Shown here piece after piece: positions 5,652 to 9,070 of a stretch of 9,070 bases of DNA. Position numbers and translations under genes: made by a program. Every line of letters begins with the position of its first letter. Within the stretch, counting starts at the first letter, position 1. The notes beneath the pieces were generated by a model. It was not told the origin of the DNA. It saw only the letters and a list, made by a program, of their open reading frames with translations, and made no database searches. Origin of the DNA: Methylobacterium sp. (lineage in GTDB: Bacteria > Pseudomonadota > Alphaproteobacteria > Rhizobiales > Beijerinckiaceae); NCBI GenBank assembly GCA_021154065.1, contig JAJKJG010000066.1:1-9070 (forward strand), read 5' to 3'.

Positions 5652-8422
5652 GCGACGCCTCCCGCAACGCGCTTGCCGAGCGGCTCGACGGTCTCGGCTT
5701 CCTCTTCGGTGGATGGGGACTCTTCGGTGGATGGGGGCTCTTCGGGGGATGAGGATCTCGGGCCCGAGGCCGTCGCCTCGAGGCTCGCCTTGCCCTTCTG
5801 GAACCGGATCACGGCGTCGAGCCCTTCAATCTCGCGCTCGTTCGGCAGGACCGTGAACAGGCTGCGTCCGTCCGTGACCTGGATCAGGAGCGTCAGCAGC
5901 TGGCGCTTCTGCGTCTCGCCGAAGGGCGCGAGCGCGCCGTCGACAACCATGATGTCCGGCCGCTTCACGAGGCAGCGCACGAGGTTGACGCTTGCCCGCT
6001 GCTGCGCGGTCAAGAGCCGCCCGGCCGGCCCGACCTGATGCGACAGCCCGACCCGCTCGACCCCCGGCCGCAGGCCGAGCTCGTCGACGACGGCGGTGAT
6101 CGCCTCCGTGACCCGCGCCTGCGCGTTGGCGGCGCTATGATTGACCCGGCCGAAGAGGAGGTTGTCCTTGAGGGGCGCTGCGGCGCAGACCTTCCCGGCG
6201 TCGTAGAACTCGACGCCGGGATCGGGCTCGCGCTCGAGCCGCTCGCGCACGGCGCGGCGAGCCTTGACGAGGCGAGCCTCGACCTCCTCGTCGAGAAGGC
6301 CGAGGCGATGGCGCGGCTCGATATAGGCGAGCGGCAGGGCCAGGAACCGCGTCAGGTCGTTGCCCCTGAAGCCCTCGCCGTTGCGGCGCGCCCGCCGGCG
6401 GATGATGGCCTCGTACTCGGGAAGCTCGTCGGCGGCGACGAACGAGAACTGCTCGAACAGCGGATGTCCGGGCGGCAGGCCGCGGAAGATCTCGACCATC
6501 GTCTCGGCGATCTGCGCGCCCATGGCGGCGAGCTCCTCGGCGATGCCCTCGGCCTTCAGCGCCTCGCGGAACGGGCCGTGCTCGGCAAGCGCGCGCCCGA
6601 TCAGCGCCCGCGAGGTCGGGACGCCGAACAGGAGATTTTCGCCGATCGTCGCCTGGTGGTTGTAGCGCTCGGCATCAAACGGCTCGACGAGCTCGGCCAT
6701 CCCTGAGGCCGCCAGCCGCTCGCGCAGGAGGTTTCTCGCCTCGATCAGCCGGCCCGCGAGCTCCGGATGCTTCTCGGGGTCGACCATGCCGGAAAGGCCG
6801 AAGCGATAGATGTCCTCCTTGAGGCCGATCTTGTCGAGGAGATCGATGAGGATGCGATCGAGCTCGTCCTCGTCGGCGGCGCCGGCAATCGCGCAGTCGA
6901 TCCAGGGCGCCTTGATCGCCTCGACCGGATTGCCGGTGCGCTTCGCCTCGGCGATCCGGCGCATCGTCTCGCTCGGATCCTCGTCGGGGTCGCCGAGCGG
7001 GTCGTGCCGGAGCCCGTAGACCAGATTGTCGCGAATCGTCCCCGGAAACAGGATCGGCTCGACGCCGGCATAGGCGATATGGCGTCCGGCCGCGCCTTTC
7101 GGGAGGTCGGCAAGATTGCGCTCGCCGACCAAGACCTCGCCGGCGTAGTCGCCGCTGCGATGCCCGATGATGCGGGCGAAGGCGCCGGCGGCCGGACCGC
7201 CGTCGCCGACGATGCCGACATGGGCCGGCAGCGGACAGGTCAACGAGACGCCGTCGATCACCGCTCCGCCATGCGGGTCCATGACGGTCAGCCCCTTGAC
7301 CACGAGCGGGCCGGCGAGCGGCTCGTCCTCGCCTGCCGGAGCGTCCTCGTCGGGCGCCGGCAGCAGCCGCTCCGGCGCGAAGTGCTGGACGACCTGATCG
7401 TATTTGACCTGGACGTCGAGCCGCTGCTGGTCCCAGTCGATCAGCTCCTTCAGCGGCGGCGGCAGCTCCCGATAGGCGGCGATGACGGCGACGAGCTGGC
7501 CGATGTCGAGGCTGCCGCGAAGGGCCAGGTAGCCGCCGATCGAGTAGAAGAAGAACGGCGTCATCTGGGCCAGAAGATTGTTCAGGAACTTGACCATGAA
7601 CTTCCGCTTGTAGATGCGGAAGCGCAGGTCGAAGAGCTCGAAGAGGCGGTGGCCGATCTCGGCCCGCTCCCATTTGTCGGTGTTGTGGACGTGGACGGCC
7701 TCCATGCCGTCGACGACCTCGCCGACCCGCCCGGCGAGGCGGCGGGAGGCGAGCTGGCGCTGCTTTCCGAGCTTCAGGAGCTCCCGGCGCAGCCGCGGGA
7801 TGATGGTGAACTGGATGCTGACCACGCCGGCCGCCATCAGGCCGAGCCAGAAATTCTGGACCATGATGAAGATGAGGGCGGTCGCGGCCTGCGTGCCGAG
7901 AAAGGCCGGCAGGATGAACGCGTCGCCGATGAAGCCGCCGATCGGCTCGACCTCGTCCTTGACGATGGTCGCGGTCTCGGAGGACTTCACGTTGCGAAGC
8001 GCATCCGGCGTGAACCGCAGAACCAGCGCGAACAGGTCGAAGCGCATCCGGCGCAGCATGCGCTCGCCGAGCGCGCCCTTGGCGACGTTGATCCAGTACT
8101 TGAAGACTCCGTTGATGAGCACGAAGAACAGGAACAGCCCCGACAAGCCGTACAGCAGCGTCAGGCGATCGACCTGGAAGCCCCCGAAGATGCTGACATG
8201 GGCGCCGCCGAGCCAATCCGGCAACCCGAGGGAGAGCTGGAGGAACGGCGCGGTCTCGTTGCCTTGGGCGAAGGATTTGCCCTGGATCGCCTCATTGACG
8301 ATCCGTCGCGGCAGGTCGAGCGAGGCGAAATAGAACGGCAACGAAGCCAGAACGACCGCGAAAACAATCAGCTGGTCGCGCTTCGAATGCCGCCAGATGT
8401 ACCGGAAAAGGCTTTTTTCCAT
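5648..8422 (-). CDS. ABC-exporter-like membrane protein with catalytically degenerate, internally duplicated nucleotide-binding region
   Basis: 924 residues, uninterrupted. Residues 1-345 resemble a type-1 exporter transmembrane domain: hydrophobic segments near 17-35, 87-112, 164-208 and 283-320, with coupling-helix-like basic stretches. After an acidic linker (about 350-370) an ABC domain starts (GPLVVKGLTV at 371). Its motifs are degenerate. The Walker A position reads GIVGDGGPAAGAFAR (403-417) with no Lys-Ser/Thr. The Q-loop position reads AYAGVEPILFPGT, without Gln. The signature reads LLTAQQR (803-809). Walker B reads DIMVVDGALAPFG (823-835), with Gly in place of the catalytic Glu. The H-loop region (TVLPNER, 857-863) lacks His. 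Between Q-loop and signature lie about 340 residues, against roughly 60 in ordinary exporters. They contain three xNLxxG-type motifs: DNLVYG 465-470, ENLLFG 595-600 and DNLLFG 753-758. The C-terminus is a repetitive acidic tail. ATP hydrolysis by this chain seems impossible. Transport, scaffolding or heterodimer roles remain open. It is probably the first gene of the operon. Confidence 0.85.
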   Translation of the reverse strand: MEKSLFRYIWRHSKRDQLIVFAVVLASLPFYFASLDLPRRIVNEAIQGKSFAQGNETAPFLQLSLGLPDWLGGAHVSIFGGFQVDRLTLLYGLSGLFLFFVLINGVFKYWINVAKGALGERMLRRMRFDLFALVLRFTPDALRNVKSSETATIVKDEVEPIGGFIGDAFILPAFLGTQAATALIFIMVQNFWLGLMAAGVVSIQFTIIPRLRRELLKLGKQRQLASRRLAGRVGEVVDGMEAVHVHNTDKWERAEIGHRLFELFDLRFRIYKRKFMVKFLNNLLAQMTPFFFYSIGGYLALRGSLDIGQLVAVIAAYRELPPPLKELIDWDQQRLDVQVKYDQVVQHFAPERLLPAPDEDAPAGEDEPLAGPLVVKGLTVMDPHGGAVIDGVSLTCPLPAHVGIVGDGGPAAGAFARIIGHRSGDYAGEVLVGERNLADLPKGAAGRHIAYAGVEPILFPGTIRDNLVYGLRHDPLGDPDEDPSETMRRIAEAKRTGNPVEAIKAPWIDCAIAGAADEDELDRILIDLLDKIGLKEDIYRFGLSGMVDPEKHPELAGRLIEARNLLRERLAASGMAELVEPFDAERYNHQATIGENLLFGVPTSRALIGRALAEHGPFREALKAEGIAEELAAMGAQIAETMVEIFRGLPPGHPLFEQFSFVAADELPEYEAIIRRRARRNGEGFRGNDLTRFLALPLAYIEPRHRLGLLDEEVEARLVKARRAVRERLEREPDPGVEFYDAGKVCAAAPLKDNLLFGRVNHSAANAQARVTEAITAVVDELGLRPGVERVGLSHQVGPAGRLLTAQQRASVNLVRCLVKRPDIMVVDGALAPFGETQKRQLLTLLIQVTDGRSLFTVLPNEREIEGLDAVIRFQKGKASLEATASGPRSSSPEEPPSTEESPSTEEEAETVEPLGKRVAGGVA
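5658..5663 (-). promoter_or_regulatory. Ribosome binding site of the cNMP-binding gene, inside the ABC gene
   Basis: The minus strand reads GGGAGG six bases before the ATG at 5651-5649, within the final codons of the ABC-like gene. With the four-base ATGA overlap it indicates coupled translation of the two proteins and supports this start codon. Confidence 0.7.
5702..5755. repeat. Three tandem 18-base repeats in the ABC-gene tail
   Basis: Three consecutive 18-base units (5702-5719, 5720-5737, 5738-5755) each begin CTCTTCGG on the plus strand. The first two differ at one base; the third differs at a few. The unit length is a multiple of three, so the reading frame is kept. On the minus strand they encode SSPEEP, PSTEES and PSTEEE (residues about 891-908), an acidic Pro/Ser/Thr/Glu tail after the degenerate nucleotide-binding domain. 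Copy number is likely to vary between strains through slippage. Confidence 0.85.
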
Positions 8423-8476
8423 GCCGGCAGCCTAGCCTAATGGTCGGGGGCTGTCGCCTTGCCCATAAACCCGCCT

Positions 8477-8504
8477 TTGCCCGCGCCGCCGATCCGGCTA
8501 GGAT
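8477..8504 (+). promoter_or_regulatory. Possible sigma-70-type promoter for the glycosyltransferase
   Basis: TTGCCC at 8477-8482 and TAGGAT at 8499-8504 are separated by 16 bases. They lie about 55 bases before the glycosyltransferase ATG in the 136-base divergent intergenic region (8423-8558). TAGGAT matches four of six bases of the -10 consensus. This is only a pattern match. No equally good pair was found facing the ABC-like gene, nor a CRP-like palindrome. Confidence 0.3.
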
Positions 8505-8558
8505 GGCGTCAACAAGAGCCCGCCGAACGGGCGCAGATTGGACGCGACGGATAGGGAT

Positions 8559-9070
8559 ATGCAAGCCTTCCCATTCGCGGCGGCGGGTCCGCCCTTCTCG
8601 CGCCAGTCGCTCGCGCGGGTGCTGATCTACAGCCACGACACCTTCGGCCTCGGGCATCTGCGGCGCTCGCGCGCGATCGCCAACGCGCTCGTCAGCGAGC
8701 GCCCCGGCGTCTCGGTCCTGATCATCTCGGGATCGCCGGTGATCGGCAATTTCGAGTTCGGCAGCGGCGTCGACTACGTGCGCATTCCCGGCGTCACCAA
8801 GCTCCCGGACGGCGACTACCGCAGCCTCAACCTCAACGTCTCGATCGACGACGCGACCGAGCTGCGGGAAACCATCATCCTGCAGACCGCCGAGAGCTTT
8901 CGGCCCGACCTGTTCATCGTCGACAAGGAGCCGACCGGCTTTCGCGGCGAGATCGTGCCGGCGCTCGAGCGCCTGCAGCAGCACGGCTGCCGGCTCGTGC
9001 TCGGAATCCGCGACGTCATGGACGAGCCGGCGCTGCTCGCCACCGAATGGGAGCGCAAGGGCGCGGTCGA
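8559..9070 (+). CDS. Predicted glycosyltransferase, GT-B type, N-terminal part (runs off the window)
   Basis: The first 170 codons of a gene with no stop before the right edge. It begins MQAFPFAAAG; the conserved part starts near residue 20 with RVLIYSHDTFGLGHLRRSRAIA. This contains the Gly-Leu-Gly-His loop typical of MurG-like GT-B glycosyltransferases, in the group of predicted glycosyltransferases often listed as COG4671. Further support comes from SVLIISGSP (52-60), DLFIVDKEPTGFRGE (117-131) and LGIRDVMDEP (148-157), an alternation of beta strands and loops as in a Rossmann-like N-terminal domain. The ATG has AGGG only two bases upstream (8553-8556), a short spacing, so the true start could differ by a few codons; the conserved core is unaffected. 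It is transcribed away from the ABC-like gene. The donor, the acceptor and the C-terminal nucleotide-sugar domain cannot be judged from this fragment. Confidence 0.85.
   Translation, partial: MQAFPFAAAGPPFSRQSLARVLIYSHDTFGLGHLRRSRAIANALVSERPGVSVLIISGSPVIGNFEFGSGVDYVRIPGVTKLPDGDYRSLNLNVSIDDATELRETIILQTAESFRPDLFIVDKEPTGFRGEIVPALERLQQHGCRLVLGIRDVMDEPALLATEWERKGAV

Noticed and set aside
5648..8422. Calling the ABC-like gene a pseudogene because its ATPase motifs are lost
   Set aside because: The frame is intact over 924 codons, keeps its translational coupling to the next gene and retains the fold landmarks. The changes look like divergence to a new role rather than decay.
6767..8440. 557-codon open frame on the plus strand, opposite the ABC-like gene
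   Set aside because: It is a mirror frame of the codon pattern of the ABC-like gene, with no recognisable domain and a biased acidic and arginine-rich composition.
8507..8512. TTGACG on the minus strand as the -35 box of the ABC operon
   Set aside because: No -10-like hexamer lies 16-18 bases downstream (the stretch there is GCGGCG-like), so it does not form a promoter on its own.

Overview
The window is very GC-rich DNA. Its gene content points to an alphaproteobacterium of the order Hyphomicrobiales (Rhizobiales): a CyaC-like redox adenylate cyclase, a glycosyltransferase beginning close to SHDTFGLGHLRR, and several families of short intergenic inverted repeats of the kind scattered through Bradyrhizobium- and Rhodopseudomonas-type genomes. 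The genus cannot be fixed from the sequence alone. Seven protein genes are supported: six on the minus strand and one, cut by the right edge, on the plus strand. No RNA gene, CRISPR array or transposase was seen.

Layout from left to right. Positions 1-376 hold no credible gene, only two inverted-repeat elements. Then come otnI (377-1159, minus), an inverted-repeat element (1187-1305), otnK (1295-2554, minus), another inverted-repeat element (2571-2701), an SDR oxidoreductase (2713-3483, minus), a membrane-bound class III adenylate cyclase with a ferredoxin domain (3506-5188, minus), a stand-alone cyclic-nucleotide-binding protein (5205-5651, minus), and a very unusual 924-residue ABC-exporter-like protein (5648-8422, minus). 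After a 136-base divergent intergenic region, a glycosyltransferase gene (8559 to the window end, plus) begins.

The main interest is the tight minus-strand cluster read in the order ABC protein, cNMP-binding protein, cyclase, SDR, with junctions of a 4-base overlap, 16 bases and 22 bases. The cyclase looks like a redox sensor that makes cAMP: a six-helix, histidine-rich membrane anchor, a 2Fe-2S domain and a complete catalytic domain. The next protein has a phosphate-binding cassette able to bind the product, but no DNA-binding or enzymatic domain. The ABC protein has a normal transmembrane half. Its nucleotide-binding domain has lost the Walker A lysine, the Q-loop glutamine, a canonical signature, the catalytic glutamate and the H-loop histidine. 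It also carries about 340 extra residues that look like internal duplications of its own Q-loop-to-signature segment. The inferred model is a membrane module in which quinone or redox state sets cAMP, and cAMP acts through a small adaptor on a non-ATPase ABC scaffold.

The left part encodes two consecutive steps of four-carbon acid sugar (tetronate) catabolism: OtnI (2-oxo-tetronate isomerase) and OtnK (3-oxo-tetronate kinase). The aldolase (OtnC) and the dedicated tetronate dehydrogenase (LtnD) are not in the window. Repeat elements have inserted at nearly every loose junction of this half, and one of them supplies the otnK stop codon.
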